From contig JAAZJV010000208.1 in assembly GCA_012800135.1 (NCBI GenBank), forward strand, positions 1 to 5,479: a stretch of 5,479 bases of DNA, in the 5' to 3' direction. The stretch comes from Clostridiaceae bacterium (GTDB lineage Bacteria > Bacillota > Clostridia > Saccharofermentanales > DTU023). A program made the position numbers and the translations under genes. Positions 1 to 5,219 of this stretch are shown piece by piece; within the stretch, counting starts at the first letter, position 1, and every line of letters begins with the position of its first letter. The notes beneath the pieces are model-generated. The model did no database searches and was not told the DNA's origin. It worked only from the letters and a program-made list of their open reading frames with translations.

Positions 1-870
1 CTCCTGTCTCCCATGTTTTCGCGCGTCGGCAACATCATTAATATTTTCAAACAGACGGCGATAAATGGTATTTTGGCGACCGGTATGGCTTGCGCAATTT
101 TAGTGGGCGGATTTGATATGTCTGTGGGCTCGACGGTCGGCCTTGCCGGTATCATCGCAGCGCTCATGGCTACCGGAGGACAAGAAGGTCTTTTCCTGCC
201 GGTTGTTAGCTCGATTCTTGCCGGTCTTTTGGTGGGTGTAGTCAACGGTGTTGCCGTTGCGTATATGAAAGTCCCTGCATTTGTTGTTACGTTGGGAACC
301 CAGTCGATTGTCCGCGGTCTTGCTTATATTCTGTCGGGCGGCAGACCCATTTTTGGTGTTTCCGAATCCTATGAAAAAATCGCGGGCGGTCTACTGTTCG
401 GAAAAATTCCTTATCTTGTCATTTATTATATTGTGATCGCGCTGCTCATGGGTTTCATTTTGCAATGCACCGTTTATGGACGGCGCATGTATGCTGTAGG
501 TGGAAATGCCGAGGCTGCCCGTGTTTCAGGTATTAATGTTGAGTTTATTAAAATGTCTGCGTTTGCTATCTGCGGCCTCATGGGAGGTATTGCGGGAATG
601 TTATCCACCTCGCGAACGGTATCCGCCGCTCCTCTTACCGGTGAAGGCTACGAACTTGATGCGATCGCTTCATGCGTTATTGGCGGATTCAGCATGGATG
701 GTGGTGCAGGAAAATGGTACGGCATGATCATTGGCGCATTGATCCTCTCGGTGATGAGCAACGGATTGGATATTCTCGGTGTTGCTTCGTATTATCAGAG
801 AATCTTAAAAGGTGCGATTATTATTGTTATCGTATTAATTGACGTCAGAAGTAAGCGCAAACGCACTTAA
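1..870 (+). CDS. RbsC-type sugar ABC transporter permease, 5'-truncated by window edge
   Basis: This is the inner-membrane subunit of a carbohydrate-uptake (CUT2/ribose class) ABC transporter; it forms the pore through which the receptor-delivered substrate passes. The frame is open from base 1 and reads LLSP before the first ATG at 13. That ATG has no ribosome binding site, and the residues LLSPMFSRVGNIINIFKQ match the family region just after the first membrane helix, so the true start lies upstream, probably some 30-50 codons away. Numbering from that Met, family hallmarks are GGFDMSVGS (32-40), the cytoplasmic coupling-loop region GGNAEAARVSGIN (163-175), and GYELDAIASCVIGG (212-225) followed by GGAGKWYG. 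Several hydrophobic segments are visible (about 18-33, 41-53, 64-84, 134-151, 182-196, 236-249, 266-276). The protein ends in a basic SKRKRT tail. The binding protein follows 130 bp downstream; the ATPase is not in view. The family call is firm; the substrate cannot be read from the sequence. Confidence 0.94.
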   Translation, partial: LLSPMFSRVGNIINIFKQTAINGILATGMACAILVGGFDMSVGSTVGLAGIIAALMATGGQEGLFLPVVSSILAGLLVGVVNGVAVAYMKVPAFVVTLGTQSIVRGLAYILSGGRPIFGVSESYEKIAGGLLFGKIPYLVIYYIVIALLMGFILQCTVYGRRMYAVGGNAEAARVSGINVEFIKMSAFAICGLMGGIAGMLSTSRTVSAAPLTGEGYELDAIASCVIGGFSMDGGAGKWYGMIIGALILSVMSNGLDILGVASYYQRILKGAIIIVIVLIDVRSKRKRT

Positions 871-950
871 GGTGCAATTAAGGTGAGTATATGACAGATA
901 CGGATAAATCAATTGCATTATCAGAAACAAGCGCAAACACACTAAGAGTG
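838..950 (+). repeat. imperfect direct repeat: permease 3' end and downstream copy
   Basis: The last codons of the permease gene (about 838-874) recur in diverged form at about 911-950. Both copies run ATTG, a few bases, TCAGAA, two or three bases, AAGCGCAAAC (exact at 853-862 and 929-938), then CACT and GTG. The copies lie about 76 bp apart. The downstream copy is out of frame with the small ORF at 891-980. A second short repeat, TTAAGGTG, occurs at 867-874 and 878-885 and supplies the small ORF's ribosome binding site. This looks like an old local duplication at the end of the permease gene. Confidence 0.5.
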
Positions 951-980
951 AACAGATTTGCGCAGGAAATAGGCCAGTAA
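891..980 (+). CDS. possible 29-aa small ORF between permease and binding protein
   Basis: A 29-codon frame starts at ATG 891 and stops at TAA 978-980. It is preceded by AAGGTGAG (880-887), a plausible ribosome binding site. The peptide begins MTDTDKSIALSETSAN and ends NRFAQEIGQ; it is polar, has no membrane segment and matches no family I recognise. Two other readings exist. Its N-terminal-like composition could be the remnant of a second permease's cytoplasmic start. Alternatively, about half of it (911-950) is an imperfect copy of the permease gene's last codons read in another frame, so the ORF may be an accident of that duplication. It ends 20 bp before the binding-protein start, so translating it could couple the two genes. 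Expression is not established. Confidence 0.3.
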   Translation: MTDTDKSIALSETSANTLRVNRFAQEIGQ

Positions 981-987
981 TTATGGT

Positions 988-994
988 AAAGGAG
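988..994 (+). promoter_or_regulatory. ribosome binding site deciding the binding-protein start
   Basis: AAAGGAG lies 6 bases before ATG 1001 and falls inside the extension that would start at ATG 983. The upstream ATG has no comparable site, and its extra residues (MVKEKK) would only lengthen the basic end of the signal peptide. Confidence 0.8.
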
Positions 995-1000
995 AAAAAA

Positions 1001-1993
1001 ATGAAATCTAAAGCAAAATGGGTGCTTGCTCTTCTGTTGATTCTTTCAATCATCAGCATGAGCGTAGCATGTGCTCCCAGCACACCTGCAACCACTGATA
1101 CGGAAGGAAAGAAGCCGGTTGATACCGACGCTCCGGATGACGGTAAAGAACCGGTGGTGTACTTCTGCATTTCACACATGACGAATGCGTGGGCAATCAC
1201 CGCCTCTGAATCGATGGAGGCAGAAGCTAAAAAACAGGGCGCGAATTTGACCGTTCTCGAAGCCGGTCAGGACATCAACACTCAGGTAAGTCAAGTTGAA
1301 ATGGCTGTTACAAACGGTGCGGATGCCATTATCATTGAACCTGTTTCTGCCGAAGGTGCGATCGCAGCGATCAAAAAAGCGGAACAAGACGGAGTACGTG
1401 TCATTGTTTACAACCAAAACATCGCAGATCCTTCACAGGCAACGACTTTCGTCGGCGTATCAAATGCGGACATGGGTTATATGGAAATGAAAGCTGCCAT
1501 TGATGCTATCGACGGAAAAGGAAATGTCGTGCTTCTACTTGGGCCGATGGGCTCTGAAGGACAGATCGGTCGCTCTGCAGGCTACGACAAAGCGCTGAAG
1601 GAATATCCTGATGTTAATGTTGTTTTCGAAGAAGATGCCCAATGGACCACAGAAGCTGCTCTGAAACTCGTTGAAAACTGGATCTCAACCGGAACAGAGA
1701 TTAATGCGGTTGTTAGCCAGAACGACAACATGGCTCTAGGCGCCATAAAAGCGTTTGAAGACGCTGGCATTGATGGAGTTCCTGTTTACGGTGTAGACGC
1801 CGTGGACGATGCGTTAAAGGCTATCAAGAAAGGCCGACTGACCGGCACCGTTGATCAGGCGACAGCCGAGCAGTCAAGGTTGGCGATCGAGGTTGCTATC
1901 AAGCTTTCAAAAGGTGAAGCAGTTGAAAAAGAATATCTTGCTGAGCCGACACTGATTGACATCAGCAACGTCGATGATTATTTGACGGAGTAG
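1001..1993 (+). CDS. RbsB-like sugar ABC transporter substrate-binding lipoprotein
   Basis: This is the extracytoplasmic receptor that captures a sugar-like ligand and delivers it to the permease encoded just upstream. ATG 1001 is preferred over in-frame ATG 983 because AAAGGAG (988-994) sits 6 bases before it and because it places a normal signal peptide at the N-terminus: MKSKAK, a hydrophobic core (about 7-19), then a lipobox-like SVAC with Cys24 as the lipid-modified residue. A Ser/Thr/Pro/Asp-rich linker (25-50) follows. The periplasmic-binding-protein domain (about 51-330) shows VVYFCISHMTNAWA (52-65), QVEMAVTNGADAIIIEPVS (98-116), FVGVSNADMGY (150-160), LLLGPMGSEGQIGRSAGYDKAL (178-199), SQNDNMALGAIKAFEDAG (239-256) and GVDAVDDALKAIKKGRLTGTVDQ (264-286). 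The length of 330 residues is normal for the family. Ligands of such proteins include pentoses, hexoses and polyols; which one applies here is not visible. The gene probably shares a transcript with the permease and ends at the terminator near 2173. Confidence 0.95.
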   Translation: MKSKAKWVLALLLILSIISMSVACAPSTPATTDTEGKKPVDTDAPDDGKEPVVYFCISHMTNAWAITASESMEAEAKKQGANLTVLEAGQDINTQVSQVEMAVTNGADAIIIEPVSAEGAIAAIKKAEQDGVRVIVYNQNIADPSQATTFVGVSNADMGYMEMKAAIDAIDGKGNVVLLLGPMGSEGQIGRSAGYDKALKEYPDVNVVFEEDAQWTTEAALKLVENWISTGTEINAVVSQNDNMALGAIKAFEDAGIDGVPVYGVDAVDDALKAIKKGRLTGTVDQATAEQSRLAIEVAIKLSKGEAVEKEYLAEPTLIDISNVDDYLTE

Positions 1994-2172
1994 TTGAAAG
2001 CAGCGTACTAGATCTCTAGATTGCAGATGCGTTTTCAATACGTTTCAAAAGGTTAATCCCCTGCAGAGGGCTTTCCGATTGAGGTGATGCCAATTGCTTT
2101 CAGTTCAGTGGCTGATACATTCTTGAGTTAGTGAAAACGCGCAATAATAAACTAGAAGAGATTCGAAAAAAC
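1994..2172. other. long 3' untranslated stretch between binding-protein gene and terminator
   Basis: No credible gene is seen in these 179 bp. The stretch contains GCGTTTTCA (2029-2037) and its exact inverse TGAAAACGC (2132-2140), plus a further CGTTTCAA at 2041-2048. The TGAAAACGC arm resembles a half-site of the catabolite-control (cre) consensus, but neither copy gives a convincing full site. A small dyad CTAGA-TC-TCTAG (2009-2020) and a CCCT-GCAG-AGGG element near 2057-2068 are also present. Function is unknown. Confidence 0.35.
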
Positions 2173-2208
2173 AGAGGGGTGTTTCCTTTATGGGGCACTC
2201 CTCTTTTT
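2173..2208 (+). terminator. intrinsic terminator of the ABC transporter operon
   Basis: AGAGGGGTG (2173-2181) pairs with CACTCCTCT (2196-2204) as a 9-bp stem with one G-U pair, closing a 14-base loop. A run of five T (2204-2208) follows, and an A-rich stretch precedes the stem. This is the standard shape of a Rho-independent terminator. It lies 180 bp after the binding-protein stop and before the dehydrogenase gene, which separates the two into different transcripts unless read-through is regulated. Confidence 0.8.
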
Positions 2209-2240
2209 CAACAGAGTTCTGCTTTTTCAACAGAGTTCTG
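2203..2240 (+). repeat. perfect 19-bp tandem duplication
   Basis: CTTTTTCAACAGAGTTCTG occurs twice head to tail, at 2203-2221 and 2222-2240, with no mismatch. The first copy includes the last two bases of the terminator stem and its T-tract, so the second copy repeats the T-tract without a stem. The absence of differences suggests a recent slippage duplication. Confidence 0.9.
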
Positions 2241-2301
2241 CGCGCTAGATTCGGAATAATCCTCACGTTGTGCCGGTGAATCATGAAACGGAGAGGATTT
2301 C

Positions 2302-2349
2302 GTGAAGAGAGCAGGATTATCTCTTTACATCGTGGCAATATCGGATTAG
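2302..2349 (+). CDS. possible 15-aa leader ORF before the LDH2/MDH2-type gene
   Basis: A 15-codon frame begins at GTG 2302, encodes VKRAGLSLYIVAISD and stops at TAG 2347-2349. A strong ribosome binding site, GGAGAGG (2290-2296), stands 5 bases before it. This is better than the AAGAGAG site of the dehydrogenase 15 bp downstream, so translation of this frame could help load ribosomes onto the next gene. Such a short frame may also be chance, and no regulatory residue run is present. Confidence 0.18.
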   Translation: MKRAGLSLYIVAISD

Positions 2350-2363
2350 AAAGAGAGAAAATC

Positions 2364-3419
2364 ATGTCTTATATCAGAAAATCGGATTTGAAAGTGTTTT
2401 GTGAGCAAGCACTTTTGAAAGAGGGGATGAGCGATGAAAATGCGTCGTTGGTTGCGTTCGTGTTGTCGGAAACGGATGCCTACGGAATACATTCTCATGG
2501 AACAAAAAATCTTCACAATTATATTCGAAAATATCGTGTTGGAGGAATGGATATTCAAGCCGAGCCTGCTGTTGTCATAAAATCAGATGCGTTTGCAGTG
2601 ATAGATGCCCAAAATGCACTGGGCATGATACCCTCAGTCAAAGCAATGACACTTGCGTCGGAACAGGCAGAAAAATGCGGTATTTCTCTCGTCACCGTTA
2701 AAAACAGCAATCACTTTGGAGCAGCCGGTGTTTACGCCAATATCGCAGCCAAGAGCGGACTAATCGGTCTTGTTTGTAGTAATGTTGATCCGAATATGAC
2801 CGTTCCGGGTGCGCGAGGCATGGTTATCGGAAATAATCCGATTGCTTTTGCGTTACCTGCTCAAACGATGCCGTCGATCTTCTTGGATATTGCGTTAAGC
2901 AATGTAGCGTCATTGAAGGTTGTTCAAGCACGTCAAGAAGGCAATGAAGTTCCAAATACTTGGATAGTAGATAAAGATGGGTTACCTACAACAGATCCGT
3001 CTCACTATCCTGAAGAAGGTGCCATGCAACCTATGGCTGCTCATAAAGGATACGGTCTTTCTATACTTGTTGAGGTGCTGACAGGGATGTTATCCGGAAG
3101 CGCGACTAGTGTCGAAGGCGACATTGTGTCTTGGATTTTTGAATTGGATCAACCGAACAATGTTTCACATACGTTTATTGCGATTGATCCAAAACGGTTC
3201 GGCGTCACTGATATCGCCTCCCGTGCACAACGTTTGGTCGAGTGCCTATGGCAGGCGCCCAAGGCTAGAGGTTCCGAGCGCATCTATGTTCCGGGTGAGA
3301 TCGAGTGGGAGCGTTACAAAAAAGCTAATCAGGATGGTATTGCGCTTCCCGAAGATGTTGAGGTGTCATTAAAGGGCTTAGCCGACGAATTAATGATTAA
3401 CCTGCCTCTCTACACGTAA
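2364..3419 (+). CDS. LDH2/MDH2-family NAD(P)-dependent 2-hydroxyacid dehydrogenase
   Basis: This is a cytoplasmic oxidoreductase of the family holding archaeal-type malate/lactate dehydrogenase, ureidoglycolate dehydrogenase (AllD) and 2,3-diketo-L-gulonate reductase (YiaK). Members interconvert a 2-oxoacid and a 2-hydroxyacid with NAD(P)H. The start at ATG 2364 gives MSYIRKSDLK, which fits the family's N-terminus and its usual 330-360 residues (351 here). ATG 2283 would add 27 residues the family lacks. Conserved elements are the catalytic loop DAYGIHSHG (38-46, His45), KNSNHFGAAGVYA (113-125, His117), GNNPIAFALP (156-165), LDIALSNVA (174-182), the P-x-x-W and D-x-D-G-x-P-TTDP region (197-212), HKGYGL (227-232) and VPGEIEWER (309-317). 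No truncation or frameshift is evident. The gene follows a terminator and precedes a 455-bp gap, so it may be transcribed alone. Family confidence is high. The substrate is open: lactate, malate, a sugar acid or another 2-hydroxyacid. Confidence 0.92.
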   Translation: MSYIRKSDLKVFCEQALLKEGMSDENASLVAFVLSETDAYGIHSHGTKNLHNYIRKYRVGGMDIQAEPAVVIKSDAFAVIDAQNALGMIPSVKAMTLASEQAEKCGISLVTVKNSNHFGAAGVYANIAAKSGLIGLVCSNVDPNMTVPGARGMVIGNNPIAFALPAQTMPSIFLDIALSNVASLKVVQARQEGNEVPNTWIVDKDGLPTTDPSHYPEEGAMQPMAAHKGYGLSILVEVLTGMLSGSATSVEGDIVSWIFELDQPNNVSHTFIAIDPKRFGVTDIASRAQRLVECLWQAPKARGSERIYVPGEIEWERYKKANQDGIALPEDVEVSLKGLADELMINLPLYT

Positions 3420-3710
3420 GGCTTATCAAGAGACACCGCCAAGGATTTTTAGCATATTTATCTGCAAAAATTTAATGCTAAGGTTTTATCGAGTATCTTT
3501 CAGTAGATTTGTCTGCCAAAGCTCGTACCAAGGTCTCCATCAAGATTTTTATGTAGATCAATCTGAGAAAATTCATAGCAAGACTCCGTCAAAAATCTAT
3601 AGTGGTTTTGCCTACTAAAGCTCGTTGCGAGGTCTCCATAAAGATTATTACGTAGATTAATCTGATAAAGCTCATGACAAAGATTTGTCAAAGAACTTAG
3701 AATTATCTGC
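3420..3710. repeat. degenerate tandem array of a ~50-bp unit
   Basis: Starting at the stop codon of the upstream dehydrogenase, the DNA repeats with a period of 49-51 bp. Full units run 3454-3504 (most diverged), 3505-3554, 3555-3603, 3604-3653 and 3654-3703, with a partial unit before (3420-3453) and a fragment after (from 3704). Shared blocks in order are AGAT-2-ATCTG, AAAGCTC, CAAGGTCTCC, TCAAGA and TTTTTA-GT. By hand, units 3505-3554 and 3604-3653 agree at about 39 of 50 positions. The start of each unit is a small dyad: AGAT-CA-ATCT in 3555-3564, the perfect palindrome AGATTAATCT in 3654-3663, and AGTGG/CCTACT around 3601-3616. It is not a CRISPR, since there are no unique spacers. It is much more AT-rich than the flanking genes. 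The minus strand stays open across 3500-3691, but the changes between copies do not look like coding change. Confidence 0.75.
3449..3488 (+). terminator. possible weak terminator after the LDH2/MDH2-type gene
   Basis: TTAGCAT (3449-3455) pairs exactly with ATGCTAA (3475-3481), and GGTTTT follows. The stem is AT-rich, its loop is long (19 bases) and the T-run is short, so termination would be weak at best. No better candidate lies between the gene's stop and the alcohol dehydrogenase. Confidence 0.25.
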
Positions 3711-3734
3711 TGAATATAGAATAAGACCTTCTAA

Positions 3735-3799
3735 AGAATCCTTCAAATTGTATCTCTTGATTATTTAAAGGATTCTCATTGATAGGTGAGTCCTTTAAA
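3735..3799 (+). promoter_or_regulatory. three-copy motif TTTRAAGGAYTC forming alternative hairpins
   Basis: A 12-bp motif occurs three times: inverted at 3736-3747 (GAATCCTTCAAA), direct at 3764-3775 (TTTAAAGGATTC) and inverted at 3788-3799 (GAGTCCTTTAAA). The middle copy can pair with the left one (AGAATCCTT 3735-3743 with AAGGATTCT 3768-3776, 9 bp) or with the right one (12 bp with one G-T pair, 12-base loop), but not with both. The set ends 35 bp before a TATAAT box. It could be an array of operator sites for a DNA-binding regulator, or a transcript that switches between two folds; no T-run follows the second hairpin, which favours operators over attenuation. The regulator is unknown. Confidence 0.55.
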
Positions 3800-3834
3800 A
3801 TGTTTGAAATGAAAGGTAAGCATACAACCTGATC

Positions 3835-3840
3835 TATAAT
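3835..3840 (+). promoter_or_regulatory. candidate -10 box for the alcohol dehydrogenase gene
   Basis: TATAAT is a perfect match to the -10 consensus and lies 56 bp before the gene's start codon. No good -35 hexamer sits 16-18 bp upstream; TTGAAA at 3804-3809 is 25 bp away, which is too far. A promoter weak at -35 and dependent on an activator bound at the upstream motif array would fit, but that is inference. Confidence 0.45.
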
Positions 3841-3881
3841 AAAGTCAGCAAGAACTCAATGTTACTTTAAGAAGATGATGG

Positions 3882-3888
3882 AAAGGAG
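3882..3888 (+). promoter_or_regulatory. ribosome binding site deciding the alcohol dehydrogenase start
   Basis: AAAGGAG lies 7 bases before ATG 3896, whose product begins MLDFSFYSPT as family members do. The in-frame ATG codons at 3875 and 3878 stand before this site and lack one of their own. Confidence 0.85.
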
Positions 3889-3895
3889 CGTTTTC

Positions 3896-5068
3896 ATGCT
3901 GGATTTCAGTTTTTATAGTCCGACGTATTTTGCATTTGGAAAGAATAGCGAGTCTCGTGTTGGGGAGCTGGCGCAACGTTTCGGGGCAACGAAAGTTTTA
4001 TTGCATTATGGTCAGGGCTCGGTGATCCGATCAGGATTACTTGACCGTGTCGAGGAGTCGCTTCAAGAGGCGGGGATTGAGACGGTTCGACTTGGCGGTG
4101 TTGTCCCGAATCCTGAAGCCTCTAAGGTTTACGAAGGCATTGAGCTTTCGAGGAGGGAAGGTGTCGATTTCATCATCGGTGTAGGCGGCGGTAGCGCTTG
4201 TGACTCGGCGAAGGCGATTGCAGTAGGCGTCCCTTATGACGGCGATTTCTGGGATTTTTATAAAGGAGAAAAGAAGGTGGAGTGCGCGTTGCCGATCGCA
4301 ACGGTGATCACTCTTGCTGCAACGGGCACAGAGGGTTCCAATTCCAGCGTGATCACACATGTGGAAAACAATCGATCAAAGTGGAGTATTCGCTCTGATC
4401 TTGTCCGTCCTGTTTTTTCAATTTTGAATCCTGAATTGACGTTTACGTTGCCGCCGTATCAGACTGCGTGCGGTATTACAGATATGATTGCTCATATAAT
4501 GGAGCGCTATCTTACGAATACGGAAGGCGTTGAACTAACCGACAGCATGTGTCTTGCTGTCATGAAGACCATTGTTCATCAAGGTGCGATCGCGATGAAA
4601 AATCCGCGCGATTACTATGCGCGTGCCAACTTGATGTGGGCAGGAACCGTCGCGCATAATGATAGCCTTGGCATGGATCGCGAACAGGATTGGTCAAGCC
4701 ACAAACTCGAACACGAGCTTTCTGCTTTGTATGGTGTGGCGCACGGTGCCGGACTTGCTGTGATGATGCCGGCTTTTATGACGTATCAGATTGGCCACAA
4801 TCCGAAACGGATGGCAAGATTCGCGTCTGAGGTCTTTGATGTTGAACCTTCTGACGACTTGACAGCGATGTCAGAAGAAGGTATTTCTCGCTTCAGGACA
4901 TATTTAAAAAGCATCGGCATGCCCTTGACACTACGAGATATGGCTGTGCCTGAAGAGGACATTCCGTTGTTGGCATCTCGTATTCAGATGAATAACGGCG
5001 ATCTCTTCGGGTTTTATCGCCCGCTTAATCGTCAACAGATCGAAGAAGTGTATCGGCTTGCGTACTAA
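3896..5068 (+). CDS. iron-containing alcohol dehydrogenase, YqhD/butanol dehydrogenase type
   Basis: This is a cytoplasmic group III alcohol dehydrogenase that reduces aldehydes (or ketones) to alcohols, or the reverse, with NAD(P)H and a bound divalent metal. The 390-residue product has the normal length for the YqhD/BdhA branch (about 385-400). In order: N-terminal F-x-x-P-T-Y-F-x-FGK (6-16), nucleotide-binding GVGGGSACDSAKAIA (95-109), LAATGTEGSNSSVIT (140-154), RPVFSILNPELTFTLPP (171-187) and DMIAHIMERY (196-205). Comparison with FucO and YqhD gives metal ligands Asp196, His200, His269 and His283, the last pair 14 apart as in those enzymes; His273 is the conserved extra histidine. RANLMWAGTVAHN (243-255) and DWSSHKLEHELSALYGVAHGAGLAV (265-289) are typical of the branch. 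The gene is intact and stands alone behind its own control region. The substrate could be butyraldehyde, methylglyoxal, lactaldehyde or a pathway-specific aldehyde; the sequence does not decide. Confidence 0.95.
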   Translation: MLDFSFYSPTYFAFGKNSESRVGELAQRFGATKVLLHYGQGSVIRSGLLDRVEESLQEAGIETVRLGGVVPNPEASKVYEGIELSRREGVDFIIGVGGGSACDSAKAIAVGVPYDGDFWDFYKGEKKVECALPIATVITLAATGTEGSNSSVITHVENNRSKWSIRSDLVRPVFSILNPELTFTLPPYQTACGITDMIAHIMERYLTNTEGVELTDSMCLAVMKTIVHQGAIAMKNPRDYYARANLMWAGTVAHNDSLGMDREQDWSSHKLEHELSALYGVAHGAGLAVMMPAFMTYQIGHNPKRMARFASEVFDVEPSDDLTAMSEEGISRFRTYLKSIGMPLTLRDMAVPEEDIPLLASRIQMNNGDLFGFYRPLNRQQIEEVYRLAY

Positions 5069-5125
5069 GTCAGATCGAGATATCGAAACGCATAGATTCA
5101 CTTGCAAAACCAGGCCGTTCAACCG

Positions 5126-5210
5126 AGATAATATCGAATGCTAGTATCATCCTGACCATAGTACTTTCAAATACTAGATAATAAATTAGTAGTCAGGAGC
5201 AGATAATATC
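5126..5210. repeat. 10-bp direct repeats flanking two interleaved dyads
   Basis: AGATAATATC occurs at 5126-5135 and 5201-5210. Between them lie two perfect 7-bp inverted repeats that interleave: CTAGTAT (5141-5147) with ATACTAG (5171-5177), and TCCTGAC (5150-5156) with GTCAGGA (5192-5198). The order of arms is A, B, A', B', so in RNA they either form an H-type pseudoknot or exclude each other. A smaller hairpin, TAGTA/TACTA (5159-5163 and 5172-5176), competes with the first dyad. No T-run follows, so this is not an ordinary terminator of the alcohol dehydrogenase gene. Confidence 0.45.
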
Positions 5211-5219
5211 AATTAAACC

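Noticed and set aside
835..1200. A 121-residue minus-strand open frame over the permease end and binding-protein start.
   Set aside because: It overlaps the well-supported binding-protein gene, shows no family features, and is explained as a shadow of that coding sequence.
2123..2150. TTGAGT with a following AATAAT/TAATAA as a promoter for the LDH2/MDH2-type gene.
   Set aside because: Either the spacing (14 bp) or the -10 match (3 of 6) is poor, and the intrinsic terminator at 2173-2208 would stand between it and the gene.
2283..2363. N-terminal extension of the LDH2/MDH2-type enzyme from ATG 2283.
   Set aside because: The 27 added residues have no counterpart in the family and the ribosome binding site is poor; ATG 2364 gives the expected start and length.
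3500..3691. A 63-residue minus-strand frame across the repeat array, with a 33-residue internal repeat (GDL-x-TSF in both copies).
   Set aside because: The two copies are in frame only because two ~50-bp units total 99 bp. Differences between them fall about equally on the first, second and third codon positions, and there is no ribosome binding site, so it is most likely a by-product of the DNA repeat.
3420..3710. CRISPR array.
   Set aside because: The ~50-bp period has no constant repeat alternating with unique spacers; similarity runs through the whole unit and is degenerate. No cas gene is in view.
3810..3823. Catabolite-control (cre) site near TGAAAGGTAAGCAT.
   Set aside because: The central CG and most of the second half-site do not match the consensus.
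3804..3840. TTGAAA and TATAAT as a complete sigma-A promoter.
   Set aside because: The spacer would be 25 bp, against the usual 16-18, so only the -10 box is kept as a candidate.
4037..4360. A 107-residue minus-strand open frame inside the alcohol dehydrogenase gene.
   Set aside because: It lies wholly within the conserved nucleotide-binding part of that gene, and its cysteine- and arginine-rich sequence has no recognisable domain.
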